Below are positions 37,507-45,980 of a DNA stretch of 64,000 nt, in pieces. Origin of the DNA: Perspicuibacillus lycopersici (GTDB lineage: Bacteria > Bacillota > Bacilli > Bacillales > Caldibacillaceae); NCBI RefSeq assembly GCF_025660475.1, contig NZ_JAOUSF010000004.1:1-64000 (forward strand), given 5' to 3'. Made by a program: the position numbers and the translations under genes. Numbering within the stretch: the stretch's first letter is position 1; the number at the start of each line of letters is the position of its first letter. The notes under the pieces were generated by a model. The model ran no database searches. It was not told where the DNA came from and saw only the letters and a program-made list of their open reading frames with translations.

Positions 37507-37533
37507 GGCTGTTTGCGTATAGATTGTGGCTTT
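37507..37533 (+). repeat. Solitary IS1595-type end
   Basis: GGCTGTTTGCGTATAGATTG then TGGCTTT matches the element end at 48079 at all but two or three positions. It abuts the T tract behind the subtilisin terminator. I see no matching opposite end up to 43 kb. It also marks the left edge of the accessory patchwork. Confidence 0.5.
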
Positions 37534-37790
37534 CTTTATCATCATGTTAGTGAAATTTCAATAATAAAAAGCAACCTTCCAAGAAGGTTTCCTATGTATT
37601 TCCACCAACAGCGCCTCTTTGAAAAGTATAATAAATAGTTTCAAAGTTCTAGAGAGACTCTTTATTAGAATGTTTTAATCATATTAGAAGCGCAGAATAT
37701 AATTTTACAATCGTCTATTGATAGATATAATTCGGAGATAATGTCAAAAGGGTTTTAAAAAACTTGTAAAATAAAGTTCATTAGTCATTT

Positions 37791-37820
37791 TTAAGTAACG
37801 GGTAGCAATAGTTAAACAAG
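37791..37820 (+). repeat. Cassette-boundary repeat, half A type
   Basis: TTAAGTAACGGGTAGCAATA then GTTAAACAAG resembles the half-A repeats at 39585, 40959 and 48758 (CTTAAAGTAA-x-GGGGCATTAGTT). It lies upstream of the SRPBCC fragment. The stretch 37534-37955 otherwise holds no gene that I can support. Confidence 0.45.
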
Positions 37821-37955
37821 GTGATCCAAGTGGGTTGTCTTTTTTATTGGTAAAATTTCGATTTTATTTTTAGAATATTATGCTAGTATTTAAGTAGAAA
37901 AGTAATTATGCTTACGGAGCAGTAGAGTTTAATAAGAGACGAGGAGAAGAATATT

Positions 37956-38207
37956 ATGTCTAAGAATATTTCCAAAATTTCTATTAATGCACCTGCAAAC
38001 AAGGTGTGGGATTCATTGGTAAAACCAGAATTAGTTAAACAATGGCAGTACGGTAGCAATCTTCTTACAGATTGGAAAGTAGGTAGTGACATTCGTTTTC
38101 AAAGTGAATGGGAGGATCAAGTTTACGAACAATGGGGCAAAGTCTTGGCTTTCTCTCCCCATGCTTTGATTCAATACACACTCTCTTCTGACCACGTCCT
38201 GGACTAA
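37956..38207 (+). pseudogene. SRPBCC (AHSA1/START-like) protein, 3' truncated
   Basis: The 83 codons match the N-terminal half of an SRPBCC/AHSA1-type protein: ISINAPANKVWDSLVKPELV, then GSNLLTDWKVGSDIRFQSEW and EQWGKVLAFSP. Family members run to about 140 residues. Here the frame ends in SSDHVLD and a stop, with no recognisable C-terminal half after it. GAGGAGAAG precedes the ATG. Probably a broken remnant of a lipid/hydrophobic-ligand-binding protein. Confidence 0.65.
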
Positions 38208-38256
38208 AATTAAGGACATATAATGAAACAGTGATTTAATAAAGAAGTGGTATAAA

Positions 38257-38916
38257 ATGACTGAAAATAATGATACAGAAATAAAACGCTCTTCAAAAGC
38301 AGAAACCATTCTATCTCAGATCAATAGTAAAACTAAGCTAGGTAACTTACGAAAAATCGCGAAGGACATTAAAAAAAAGGATCACGAACTAGCTATAGAA
38401 CTTTGGACAATCGAAGAGTTTTTGCCCAGACTATTAGCAATTTTAATTATGGATAAAAAACTTCTTTCACAAGATGTGCTAAATAAGCTTGATAAGGATA
38501 TGCAGACTCATACTTTTGATGAGGGAATTAACTTAATGGCTAATCAGCTTACCAAAGACAAGAAGACAATTGCATTGATGGAGTCGTGGGAAAATAGCCC
38601 TTCTGCCCTGCAAAGGCGAGCTTTCTGGTATTATCAAGCGCGATTGAGATGGACTGGACAAACACCGCCGGATAACACCGCAGACTTACTATCTGCAATA
38701 GAAGCTACTATTACGCAGGAGGAACCGGAAGTTCAAGGGGCAATGAATTTCACCGCAGGCTGGATAGGCGTATACGATGAAAGGAATCGTGCGCGTTGTA
38801 TGAAACTTGGTGAGAAAACGGGTCTATACAAAGATGGAATAGTAGCGAAAGGATGTACTCCTAGCTATTTACCGGAGTTCATTACGATTGAAGTTAATAA
38901 ACGTAAAATAAACTAA
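38257..38916 (+). CDS. DNA alkylation repair family protein (AlkD-like HEAT repeats)
   Basis: 219 residues, all-helical, resembling the DNA alkylation repair family of HEAT-like glycosylases. ETILSQINSKTKLGNLRKIAKDIKKKDHEL (residues about 15-44), LWTIEEFLPRLLAILIMDKK and RRAFWYYQARLRWTG are the recognisable parts. The C-terminal half (CMKLGEKTGLYKDGIVAKGC) is not typical of AlkD itself, so the exact activity is uncertain. It sits inside a run of small single-gene modules. No operon partner is evident. Confidence 0.6.
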   Translation: MTENNDTEIKRSSKAETILSQINSKTKLGNLRKIAKDIKKKDHELAIELWTIEEFLPRLLAILIMDKKLLSQDVLNKLDKDMQTHTFDEGINLMANQLTKDKKTIALMESWENSPSALQRRAFWYYQARLRWTGQTPPDNTADLLSAIEATITQEEPEVQGAMNFTAGWIGVYDERNRARCMKLGEKTGLYKDGIVAKGCTPSYLPEFITIEVNKRKIN

Positions 38917-39005
38917 AACTAGTGAAACTTGATATTAAGCAATAGCTTAGTAAACAAGGAGTATAATAAGCAGTCCTAATATAAGTGCTGGAGAGGGGGA
39001 TTTAT

Positions 39006-39569
39006 TTGAAACCAATTTTATTAGATGTTCCGTTACAATTAGAAACAGACAGACTATTTCTTCGAGCACCACTTCAAGCTGGTGACGGGGATGTAGTATA
39101 CGAAGCTATAAGGGATTCAATTAATGAGTTAAAGCAATGGTTAAGTTTATTCCAAACTATTCCTACTGTTGAAGAAACAGAGATTATCCTGAGAAATGCC
39201 CACATCGATTTTTTGAAGAGAGAAAGCTTTCGTTATCTTATCTTTCATAAGGATACTAACGAATTTATTGGAACTGCTAGCCTACACGCAATTAATTGGA
39301 AGGTCTCTAAATGTGAAATTGGATACTGGATTAACACGCAATTTAGTGGAAAAGGATATATGACAGAGGCGGTAAGAGAGTTAATTAACCTTGGCTTTCA
39401 ACAACTTAGATTTAGAAGGATTGGAATAAGATGTGAATCAACAAACCTTAGTAGTCGTTCGATCGCAGAAAAACTAGGTTTTAAATTAGAAGGAACCTTA
39501 AGAAATGATGACTTATCCGCAGATGGCAGCAAGCTAACTGACATTTGTATTTATTCAATAATAATGTAA
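39006..39569 (+). CDS. GNAT family N-acetyltransferase (RimJ/RimL-like)
   Basis: About 187 residues. LETDRLFLRAPLQAGDGD at the N terminus, GTASLHAINWKVSKCEIGYW, the acetyl-CoA binding segment FSGKGYMTEAVRELINLGF, and CESTNLSSRSIAEKLGFKLEG are standard RimJ/RimL-type features. The substrate is unknown; relatives acetylate ribosomal proteins or small amines. TTG 39006 is chosen because GAGAGGGGG lies 6 nt upstream. Confidence 0.85.
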   Translation: MKPILLDVPLQLETDRLFLRAPLQAGDGDVVYEAIRDSINELKQWLSLFQTIPTVEETEIILRNAHIDFLKRESFRYLIFHKDTNEFIGTASLHAINWKVSKCEIGYWINTQFSGKGYMTEAVRELINLGFQQLRFRRIGIRCESTNLSSRSIAEKLGFKLEGTLRNDDLSADGSKLTDICIYSIIM

Positions 39570-39584
39570 CATTGTGAGCAATTA

Positions 39585-39676
39585 CACTTAAACAAATGGG
39601 GAGCATTGATCTTAGAAAGATTTAATGCATGTTTTGTTGAGGTTATTTAACTAAAGGGGCAGGTTAGTTTAATATA
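39585..39676 (+). repeat. Cassette-boundary repeat, half A and half B
   Basis: Half A (CACTTAAACAAATGGGGAGC, then ATTGATC) is followed after about 28 bp by half B (GGTTATTTAACTAAAGGGGC, then AGGTTAGTTTAATA). It lies between the GNAT gene and the first DinB gene. The remainder of the 39570-39881 gap shows no gene. Confidence 0.65.
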
Positions 39677-39881
39677 AATCGGTTACCCTTAAGATGGATT
39701 GTGTATATACCAATCTAAAATTTCCCCTTTATTTATGATGGGTGCATAAGGAAATTCGTAACTTTATTTTCTCGAGGAAGTTAATAAAAAGGTATTAGTA
39801 ATCAATAATCAATTAATTAAAGTTTAATGCAAAAGGGAAATTTTTCAGATTTTATCTAACTATTAACAAAGGAGGAATTAA

Positions 39882-40379
39882 ATGAGTGATAGTAACATAG
39901 TTTATCATTTCAAAAGTGAACTTCAAAATTATTCATTAGGCCAATTACGATATATCTCGGAAGAAGGGGTTTGGTCTATTGGGCAGATGTATGACCATTT
40001 AATCCTGGTTGCTCACGAGTATCTTGATAATTTGGAAATATGTGCAACATCAACTGAAAAACAACCCCTTGGGAAAACTAAGTTCGGCGAGGAATTATTT
40101 AAGAACGGAGGGTTTCCACCTATTAAAATAAAATTACCAGATGAACTAAATACTCCCCCTAATAATTCGGATAGTAAGGAAGAACTTATTAACAGGATGA
40201 ATGAATTAATTCAAAGAATAAATCAATGGGAACCGAGAGTAGATAATATAAACCCAAGTATTAAAGTAGAACATGGGGGATTAGGTTGGCTGAATGCAAA
40301 GGAGTGGTATGATTTGGTCGGAATGCATTTCCGTCATCATTTGCGTCAGAAAGATGAGTTGGAAAAGAGGATGCAGTAA
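39882..40379 (+). CDS. DinB family protein
   Basis: 165 residues of the DinB/YfiT four-helix fold. The putative metal ligands are His in MYDHLILVAHEYL and the HFRHH cluster near the C terminus (GMHFRHHLRQKDEL). The family includes metal-dependent bacillithiol or small-thiol transferases; the substrate here is unknown. AAAGGAGGAATTA precedes the ATG. It is followed after 32 bp by the SnoaL-like gene, and both lie between two boundary repeats. Confidence 0.8.
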   Translation: MSDSNIVYHFKSELQNYSLGQLRYISEEGVWSIGQMYDHLILVAHEYLDNLEICATSTEKQPLGKTKFGEELFKNGGFPPIKIKLPDELNTPPNNSDSKEELINRMNELIQRINQWEPRVDNINPSIKVEHGGLGWLNAKEWYDLVGMHFRHHLRQKDELEKRMQ

Positions 40380-40411
40380 TTTTATTTACAAATAATAAAG
40401 GGGATGAAATC

Positions 40412-40852
40412 ATGACAATTGGTTTTTATAAAATTCAGGACGTTCTTGAAAATTACAAGTGTGCTGTTTACGAGAAAGATGTTGAGAGATTCTTATCCAC
40501 ATATGATGTTGAAGTACATATTTATGACTGCTGGGGGAATTGGGAAAGTAAGGGTATTTCTACATGGAGGGAAAGCGTGTCAGCGTGGTTTAAAAGTTTG
40601 AGGGAAGATGGTGTTTCTCTTAAAGTAGATTTTAATGATTTAGTTGTTGAAGAAAATTTGAATCTCGCTTTTGTTCATTGTGCAGTTACATTTTCAGCTC
40701 ACGAAGAAGTGTCCGGGGATAAACTTCGTCAAATTACTAACCGTATTACCTTTGGTTTAAGAAAAGTGAATGAGTCTTGGAGCATATTTCATGAGCTTTC
40801 ATCAATACCTATTAACACAGAAACTGGCAGTGGTATTTTTAACTTAAGGTAG
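40412..40852 (+). CDS. SnoaL/NTF2-like domain protein
   Basis: 146 residues with the cone-shaped NTF2/SnoaL fold pattern: an N-terminal helix pair (IQDVLENYKCAVYEKDVERFLSTY; residues 7-30), VHIYDCWGNWESKG, then beta strands LAFVHCAVTFSA and ITFGLRKVNESWSIFHELSS. The family covers ketosteroid-isomerase-like enzymes and binding proteins; no specific function can be given. AAAGGGGATGAAATC precedes the ATG. Confidence 0.75.
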   Translation: MTIGFYKIQDVLENYKCAVYEKDVERFLSTYDVEVHIYDCWGNWESKGISTWRESVSAWFKSLREDGVSLKVDFNDLVVEENLNLAFVHCAVTFSAHEEVSGDKLRQITNRITFGLRKVNESWSIFHELSSIPINTETGSGIFNLR

Positions 40853-40958
40853 AAGTTACAAAAATTCAAGAACTTCAAGATGAATTATTCAGTTCGAAGA
40901 TGGGTAACTATTAGAATTAAAGTTGGTTGAAGATAGTAATAAAGTTTGTGCAGGAATG

Positions 40959-41040
40959 GACTTAAAGTAAAGAGGGCATTAGTTCGATAAGATGATCGAG
41001 GTTATTGTACTAACGAAGCAGGTTAGCTGAACAAGAATAA
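40959..41040 (+). repeat. Cassette-boundary repeat, complete A-hairpin-B copy
   Basis: Half A (CTTAAAGTAAAGAGGGCATT) runs into TTAGTTCGATAA, an 11-nt spacer, TTATTGTACTAA (inverted copy, 9 of 12) and half B (CGAAGCAGGTTAGCTGAACA, then AG). It lies directly behind the SnoaL-like gene and is the most complete copy in the window. Confidence 0.7.
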
Positions 41041-41098
41041 GTTTGTTGTTAAAAATAAAAACAGACGACAGTTTACATCTAACGAGTTCTGTTATTGG

Positions 41099-41355
41099 GG
41101 AGAAAACAGTGCAAAGGACAAGCATACATAGTGAGATATGCAGATAATTTTGTTTGTTGTTTTCAATCTAAAAAGTGAAGCTGAACAATTCTTTGAATCC
41201 TTAAAATTGAGATTAAAGGAATTTAACTTGGAAATAGCTGAGGATAAACCTAAAATTATTTCCTTCGGAAGGTTTGCGGAGAAAGATGCAAAACAAAAGG
41301 CCATTTTTACTTTGCTTAAACCATTGCAAATTAATAGAATACTCTTAACTTGGTG
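41099..41355 (+). pseudogene. Group II intron reverse transcriptase/maturase fragment
   Basis: Two frames together give QAYIVRYADNFVCCFQSK and SEAEQFFESLKLRLKEFNLE, then KIISFGRFAEKDAKQK. This is the palm region of a group II intron-encoded RT with its YADD box changed to YADN and a frameshift just after it. Only about 85 codons remain; no intron RNA domains V/VI are recognisable downstream. Confidence 0.75.
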
Positions 41356-41378
41356 CTAGTAAGATACCATTGTAAGAA

Positions 41379-41426
41379 TAACACTGACTTCGTCCAAATT
41401 ATTGGATAAAATCAGTGTTTTTTTTG
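41379..41426 (+). terminator. Terminator-like hairpin after the RT relic
   Basis: AACACTGA pairs with TCAGTGTT with an inner CCAA/TTGG, followed by a run of T residues. Confidence 0.7.
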
Positions 41427-41478
41427 TGTGTAATCAATTCATCCTTTTTTCAGGAGAATTTCATATAGATATCATATA

Positions 41479-41757
41479 TTGGGGAAAAATGCCCTTTACA
41501 AAGTCAACCAGCTGTTGTACACAATTAATCGGGCCACTGTAAGAAAAGGACTGCAGACTTTGGTTGATGAAGAAATCATATACAAAAGACGTGGAATTGG
41601 GATGTTTGTGATGGAAGGGGCCAAAACAAAATTGTTAAACGAAAGGAAAAAACAGTATCGAAATGAATATATTTTGCCGCTGCTAGAAGAAGCAAAGCGA
41701 TTGGGATTGAGTATGGAGACCGTATTGAAATTAATAAAAGAGGAGGAGCAAAAATGA
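41479..41757 (+). pseudogene. GntR family (YtrA/YhcF-like) regulator, 5' truncated
   Basis: The 92 codons begin in the middle of a winged helix: INRATVRKGLQTLVDEEIIY, then KRRGIGMFV, followed by the helical tail YILPLLEEAKRLGLSMETVL seen in YtrA-type regulators. The first third of the DNA-binding domain is missing, and the ATG has no ribosome binding site. It overlaps (ATGA) a nine-codon remnant of an ABC ATPase start at 41754-41780 (MIRVEKIV and a stop), the usual neighbour in ytr-like operons. Confidence 0.7.
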
Positions 41758-41860
41758 TACGAGTGGAGAAGATAGTTTAAAACGAGGAATCAAGTGTACT
41801 GTGACGAATTAAAGACTTTGTAAGACTTAAATTAAAAATCCCAATAGAGGAGGAATTAAT

Positions 41861-42313
41861 TTGGGGCAAGCAAAGCTAATGATGCATGAATGGTTGCAAC
41901 ATCGGAAAATGTTAGAGGAAATACTTGAACCCATCTATGATGAACATATTGATTTAAAACCCTGGGAAGGGGCTATGACGTTTGGTGAACTGGCGTTACA
42001 CGTTGCTGGTTAGAAAGATGTGTTCGTTTCAATGGTCAAGACTGAAAATTTTGCTCCACCAGACATACCTGAATGTAAGACGATGAGTGACGTGCGAAAA
42101 ACTGTAAAGGACTTTACGGAAAAAACAAAAGCTACCTACGAATCATTGACTGATGCAGATTTGGAGGCTGAGAATAGCTCATCTCATCGGAAGCTTCAAG
42201 GTCCGAAAAAAAGATATCTTACTGCAATGTATGATCATGAAATTCACCATAAGGGCCAACTTTTTGTCTATGCATGTATGGTAGGTGTGAAAGAAGTATC
42301 GTTATTTCGCTAA
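41861..42313 (+). pseudogene. DinB family protein with an in-frame amber stop
   Basis: From TTG 41861 (AGAGGAGG upstream) one frame encodes 150 residues of a DinB protein: MMHEWLQHRKMLEEILEPIY, GELALHVAG, then DHEIHHKGQLFVYACMVGVK. Codon 51 (42011-42013) is TAG where the family has Trp (LHVAGW), a single-base change from TGG. Both metal-binding histidine regions are preserved, so the loss looks recent, unless the base is a sequencing error. Confidence 0.75.
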
Positions 42314-42344
42314 TTATTGTTCTTCTGTAATCGGGCGCTTTTCT

Positions 42345-42500
42345 TTAATAAGATAGCGTCTTTTGGCATGGACAACACATTTGTTGGTTTGTGAAATTTC
42401 TATTTACAGCAAGTATAAAAGTTGCCACGGATACACCACTTGGAGTAAAACGTATCTCTGGATCTTTCGTTAAGCGACCTACCAAAACCGTTCTATTCAT
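42345..42500 (-). pseudogene. Single-stranded DNA-binding protein fragment
   Basis: The first 40 codons read [20 protein letters not shown] and [20 protein letters not shown], the N-terminal half of SSB. After Gln40 the sequence loses similarity (MCCPCQK...) and stops at codon 52. The OB fold is incomplete. The ATG overlaps the RadC stop (TAATG), so the pair was once an operon, as on plasmids and phages. Confidence 0.8.
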
Positions 42501-42841
42501 TAGATAATTCCCATTTCTTTTAGTGATTTGTGTTTTCTCTGCCCAATAATCACATGATCAAGAATTTCTATTCCTACCAACATACCTACTCCACGAAATC
42601 TTTTAGTAATCATTATATCTTCACGAGAAGGAGAAGGGGCTCCACTAGGATGATTATGGGCTATAATAATGCTAGCAGCTGAAAGTTTCATAGCTTCACG
42701 AAATACTTCTCTTGGATGAACAGTAGAAGAATCAAGAGAACCCTTGAAAATATTCTTTCTTCCAATCACGAAATTTTTCGTATTAAGGAAAATATAATCA
42801 AAGTATCCTACAAGTACCTCCCAATGGTTTACTATTTTATT
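42500..42841 (-). pseudogene. RadC/JAB-domain protein fragment
   Basis: Carries the JAMM metalloprotease-like motif ([17 protein letters not shown]) and [16 protein letters not shown]. Similarity extends upstream of the GTG at 42769 to [18 protein letters not shown] before an in-frame stop at 42842, so the N-terminal half of the usual 220 or so residues is missing. RadC-like proteins are common on mobile elements and their function is unsettled. Confidence 0.75.
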
Positions 42842-43068
42842 TCATTATAAGGGAAAATTATGGAAATGATAAATCAAAATAAAAAACAATAATCTTTTAG
42901 ATAAGAGCCTTTTTTAAAGATATATTTATTAAAAAATGGACGAGAATATAATAGTCATTTTGCTGTCATATATTTTATCAGCAGGCTAGTTTTTATATGA
43001 ATAGGAAATAGGATAGAAACTTTTTTTTAGGATCAACGTAAATATACTAATCGAAAGGGGATGTTAAG

Positions 43069-43803
43069 ATGAGAAGTGGAAATCCAAGTTTACGTGAAAA
43101 TACATTTGATGATTATCGTGGGTGGTCACAAGGAAACACGATGACCATTCAAGGAACGGTGAACAAAACCTTTATTTTATTACTTTTAGTAGTGCTCTCT
43201 GCCGTCTATACATGGTACCAATACTTTTCTGGTGTAGATGTTACGGCTTACCTACTCATTGGTGCAATAGGAGGCTTTATAGTTTCGCTTATTGCAACCT
43301 TTTGGAAGCAATCGACACCAATAACCGCACCTGTTTATGCATTGCTGGAAGGACTATTCGTAGGGGGAATATCGGCACTTTATGAGGCACAATTTCAAGG
43401 GATAACGACTTTGGCAGTTACCTTAACATTTGCCGTGCTATTTTCGTTATTAATCATTTACAAGCTACGAATTATTAAGGTTACACAAAACTTCCGATTA
43501 GGTTTATTTGCTGCAACTTTTGGCATTCTCCTAACGTACTTAATTAATATCATCTTAAGCTTTTTTGGCGTTAGTGTCCCATTTTTGCATGATTCGGGCC
43601 CAATTGGAATTCTTATCAGTTTATTTATTGTCGTTATCGCTGCATTAAATTTAGTGCTCGACTTTGATTTTATTGAAAAAGGGGCACAAATGAACTGTCC
43701 CAAATATTTAGAGTGGTATGGGGCATTCGGATTAATGGTGACACTTGTATGGCTGTATTTAGAAATTCTTCGCCTATTATCAAAGGTCATGAGTCGGAAA
43801 TAA
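43069..43803 (+). CDS. Bax inhibitor-1/YccA family membrane protein
   Basis: 244 residues with about seven hydrophobic segments, spaced through residues 29-240. The N-terminal NPSLRENTFDDYRGW and TMTIQGTVNKTFILLLLV, and the later LNLVLDFDFIEKGA, match the BaxI_1/YccA branch. Members are proposed pH-sensitive Ca2+ leak channels (B. subtilis YetJ); for this branch the role is inferred only. AAAGGGGATG precedes the ATG. It lies outside the repeat patchwork and looks like core sequence. Confidence 0.85.
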   Translation: MRSGNPSLRENTFDDYRGWSQGNTMTIQGTVNKTFILLLLVVLSAVYTWYQYFSGVDVTAYLLIGAIGGFIVSLIATFWKQSTPITAPVYALLEGLFVGGISALYEAQFQGITTLAVTLTFAVLFSLLIIYKLRIIKVTQNFRLGLFAATFGILLTYLINIILSFFGVSVPFLHDSGPIGILISLFIVVIAALNLVLDFDFIEKGAQMNCPKYLEWYGAFGLMVTLVWLYLEILRLLSKVMSRK

Positions 43804-43887
43804 TCTAGCAGCTGGAAGTCAAATTGCATGCAAATAATAGTGTGAGAATGGTAAAATCGACACAAATAAAAAACATGGGGGTATATT

Positions 43888-44442
43888 ATGACGCTAAATG
43901 AATGGTTTGAAAAAGGCATGACATTTTCACAATATATCGAGCAAATGACTCGTAACAAAGAGTCGATGCTATCGGTTTATGAAAAATTACAATTAAGTAA
44001 TGAACAGGTACAGCAGCTAGAAGGGGTAAAAGAACGTCAGCTTCGTGCGATTGCCCTTACCGAGGATTGGTGTGGCGATGCGATGGTAAATAATCCAGTG
44101 CTAATGCGAATTGCAGAGGCAGCCAATATTGATGTTCGTTTTCTGCTCCGCGATCAAAACTTGGAGCTAATGGATCAATATTTAACCAATGGAAAATCAC
44201 GTTCCATTCCAATTTATGTATTTTTGGACCAAGAAGGTCAGGAATATGCTGTCTGGGGACCACGTGCAGCAGAAGTTCAAGCATTTGTTGATGAAGAACG
44301 GGCAAAATTACCTGCACAAGATGCACCTGATTTTCTTGAAAAACAAAAAGAGATGCATAAGAAGATGGTGAAGCGGTATATGGAGGACGAAACCGTTTGG
44401 CAGCAGGTAACGAATAGTATTATTAGTAGATTGCAAAAATAA
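43888..44442 (+). CDS. Thioredoxin-like family protein
   Basis: 184 residues of the thioredoxin-fold group seen in Firmicutes (Thioredoxin_9 type). TEDWCGDAMVNNPVLMRIAE marks the active-site loop with only one cysteine (WCGDA), so it cannot be a classic CxxC thioredoxin. SRSIPIYVFLDQEG is the cis-Pro strand. The C-terminal helical tail is charged. The function is unknown. GGGGGTATATT precedes the ATG. It is convergent with the dehydrogenase gene across a shared terminator. Confidence 0.8.
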   Translation: MTLNEWFEKGMTFSQYIEQMTRNKESMLSVYEKLQLSNEQVQQLEGVKERQLRAIALTEDWCGDAMVNNPVLMRIAEAANIDVRFLLRDQNLELMDQYLTNGKSRSIPIYVFLDQEGQEYAVWGPRAAEVQAFVDEERAKLPAQDAPDFLEKQKEMHKKMVKRYMEDETVWQQVTNSIISRLQK

Positions 44443-44457
44443 TCGTGGAAAGCAAAC

Positions 44458-44505
44458 AAAAAAGGGATGTCTCATATTAGGAAACTATGGGACATCCCTT
44501 TTTGT
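44458..44505. terminator. Bidirectional terminator
   Basis: AAAAGGGATGTC-CAT pairs with ATG-GACATCCCTTTT (one mismatch) with A and T tracts at the two ends, between convergent genes. Confidence 0.88.
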
Positions 44506-44513
44506 TCTATATA

Positions 44514-45980
44514 TTAAATTCTAATGGAAACATATTTTGTTTCTAAAAACTCTTCAATTCCGTGATGACCGCCTTCGCGACCGAGACCACTTTCCTTATA
44601 GCCACCAAAAGGAGCCTGTGCCACGGATGGTAGTGCATCGTTAATACCAACAATTCCATATTCCAATTGTTCGTAAACAGTGATCGCTGTTTTTAAATTT
44701 TCGGTAAATGCATATGCAGCCAATCCAAACGGAGAATTATTTGCCCGACGAATAACCTCTTCTACATCGGAAAAAGAAAGAACGGGTGCCACCGGTCCAA
44801 ATGTTTCCTCCTGCATAATTTTCATATCATCTGTAACACCACTAATAATTGTTGGCTCTACGAAATAGCCATCTTCATAAGCGGATACACGTTTTCCGCC
44901 ACATTCAATTTGTCCACCGCGCGTAATGGCATCTTCAATATGACTTTCCACTTTCCGATAAGCAGCTTCATCAATTAGTGGACCGATTGTTGTTGCCGGA
45001 TCAAGACCATCGCCAACCGTTAGTTTTTTCGTTTCCTCGCGAAGCTTTGCGACAAATTTCTCGATAATAGGTGCTTGAACATAAACACGATTCGCGCAAA
45101 CACAGGTCTGCCCGCTATTTCTAAACTTCGATTGAATCACACCTTCGACAGCTTTATCTATATCTGCATCGGCGAAAACAATAAATGGCGCATGGCCGCC
45201 AAGCTCTAAAGAAACCTTTTTCACGGTATTTGCTGCTCCTCGCATTAATAGCTTTCCTACTTCAGTTGAGCCAGTAAAGGTAATTTTCCGGACGCGGGAA
45301 TCGCCAAGCCATACTTCACCGATTTCCTCTGGGTTACCGGTTACGATATTAATAACCCCTTTTGGAATTCCTGCTCTTTCTGCGGCTTCCGCAAGCTTCA
45401 GTGCGGTAAGCGGTGTTTGTTCTGCAGGTTTAACAACCGCTGTGCAGCCAGCTGCTAACGCAGGAGCAAGCTTCCGTGTAATCATTGCCGCAGGGAAATT
45501 CCAAGGCGTAATTGCTGCAACAACACCAACAGGCTGTTTCACGACAAAAATTCGTTTATCAGGAGCGGAAGCAGGGATAGTTTCCCCGTACACTCGTTTT
45601 GCCTCCTCCGAATACCAAAGTAGAAAGCTTGCCGCATAAGTAATCTCCCCAAGCGCTTCTTTCAATGGTTTTCCTTGCTCAAGAACAAGGGTTTCGGCAA
45701 TTTCATTTTTATTGTCTAAAATACACTCGTACCATTTCCGTAATAAATGACTTCGCTCCTCCGCAGTTTTCGCTGCCCATTGAGGAAAGGCGTCCGCTGC
45801 AGCATCAACGGCTAGTTTTGCCTCCTCACTTCCTCCGTTAGGAACTGCTCCAATTTGCTGTCCATTGGCAGGATTGGTCACTGGAAAGGAATCGCCAGAA
45901 AGTGCTTTTACCCACTCTCCATTAATATACATTCGATTTAATAACACTGTTCGTACAGACATAGACATACACATACACAC
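44514..45980 (-). CDS. gabD: NAD(P)-dependent succinate-semialdehyde dehydrogenase
   Basis: 488-residue aldehyde dehydrogenase. The catalytic Cys293 is in FRNSGQTCVCANR and the general base Glu259 in SLELGGHAPF. TPWNFPAAM and TFTGSTEVGK form the cofactor site. The two cysteines at QTCVC and the overall pattern are those of GabD/YneI-type succinate-semialdehyde dehydrogenases, which feed GABA carbon into succinate. ATG 45980 follows GGAGGTG at 5 nt. The start region is an (ATGTGT)-type short repeat giving MCMCMSMS, so nearby ATGs could also serve. It is monocistronic. Confidence 0.85.
   Translation of the reverse strand: MCMCMSMSVRTVLLNRMYINGEWVKALSGDSFPVTNPANGQQIGAVPNGGSEEAKLAVDAAADAFPQWAAKTAEERSHLLRKWYECILDNKNEIAETLVLEQGKPLKEALGEITYAASFLLWYSEEAKRVYGETIPASAPDKRIFVVKQPVGVVAAITPWNFPAAMITRKLAPALAAGCTAVVKPAEQTPLTALKLAEAAERAGIPKGVINIVTGNPEEIGEVWLGDSRVRKITFTGSTEVGKLLMRGAANTVKKVSLELGGHAPFIVFADADIDKAVEGVIQSKFRNSGQTCVCANRVYVQAPIIEKFVAKLREETKKLTVGDGLDPATTIGPLIDEAAYRKVESHIEDAITRGGQIECGGKRVSAYEDGYFVEPTIISGVTDDMKIMQEETFGPVAPVLSFSDVEEVIRRANNSPFGLAAYAFTENLKTAITVYEQLEYGIVGINDALPSVAQAPFGGYKESGLGREGGHHGIEEFLETKYVSIRI

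Noticed and set aside
39570-39590. lac-operator-like TTGTGAGCAATTACAC
   Set aside because: Partial resemblance only, on one side. There is no LacI-type regulator or sugar gene nearby, and it overlaps the cassette-boundary repeat region.
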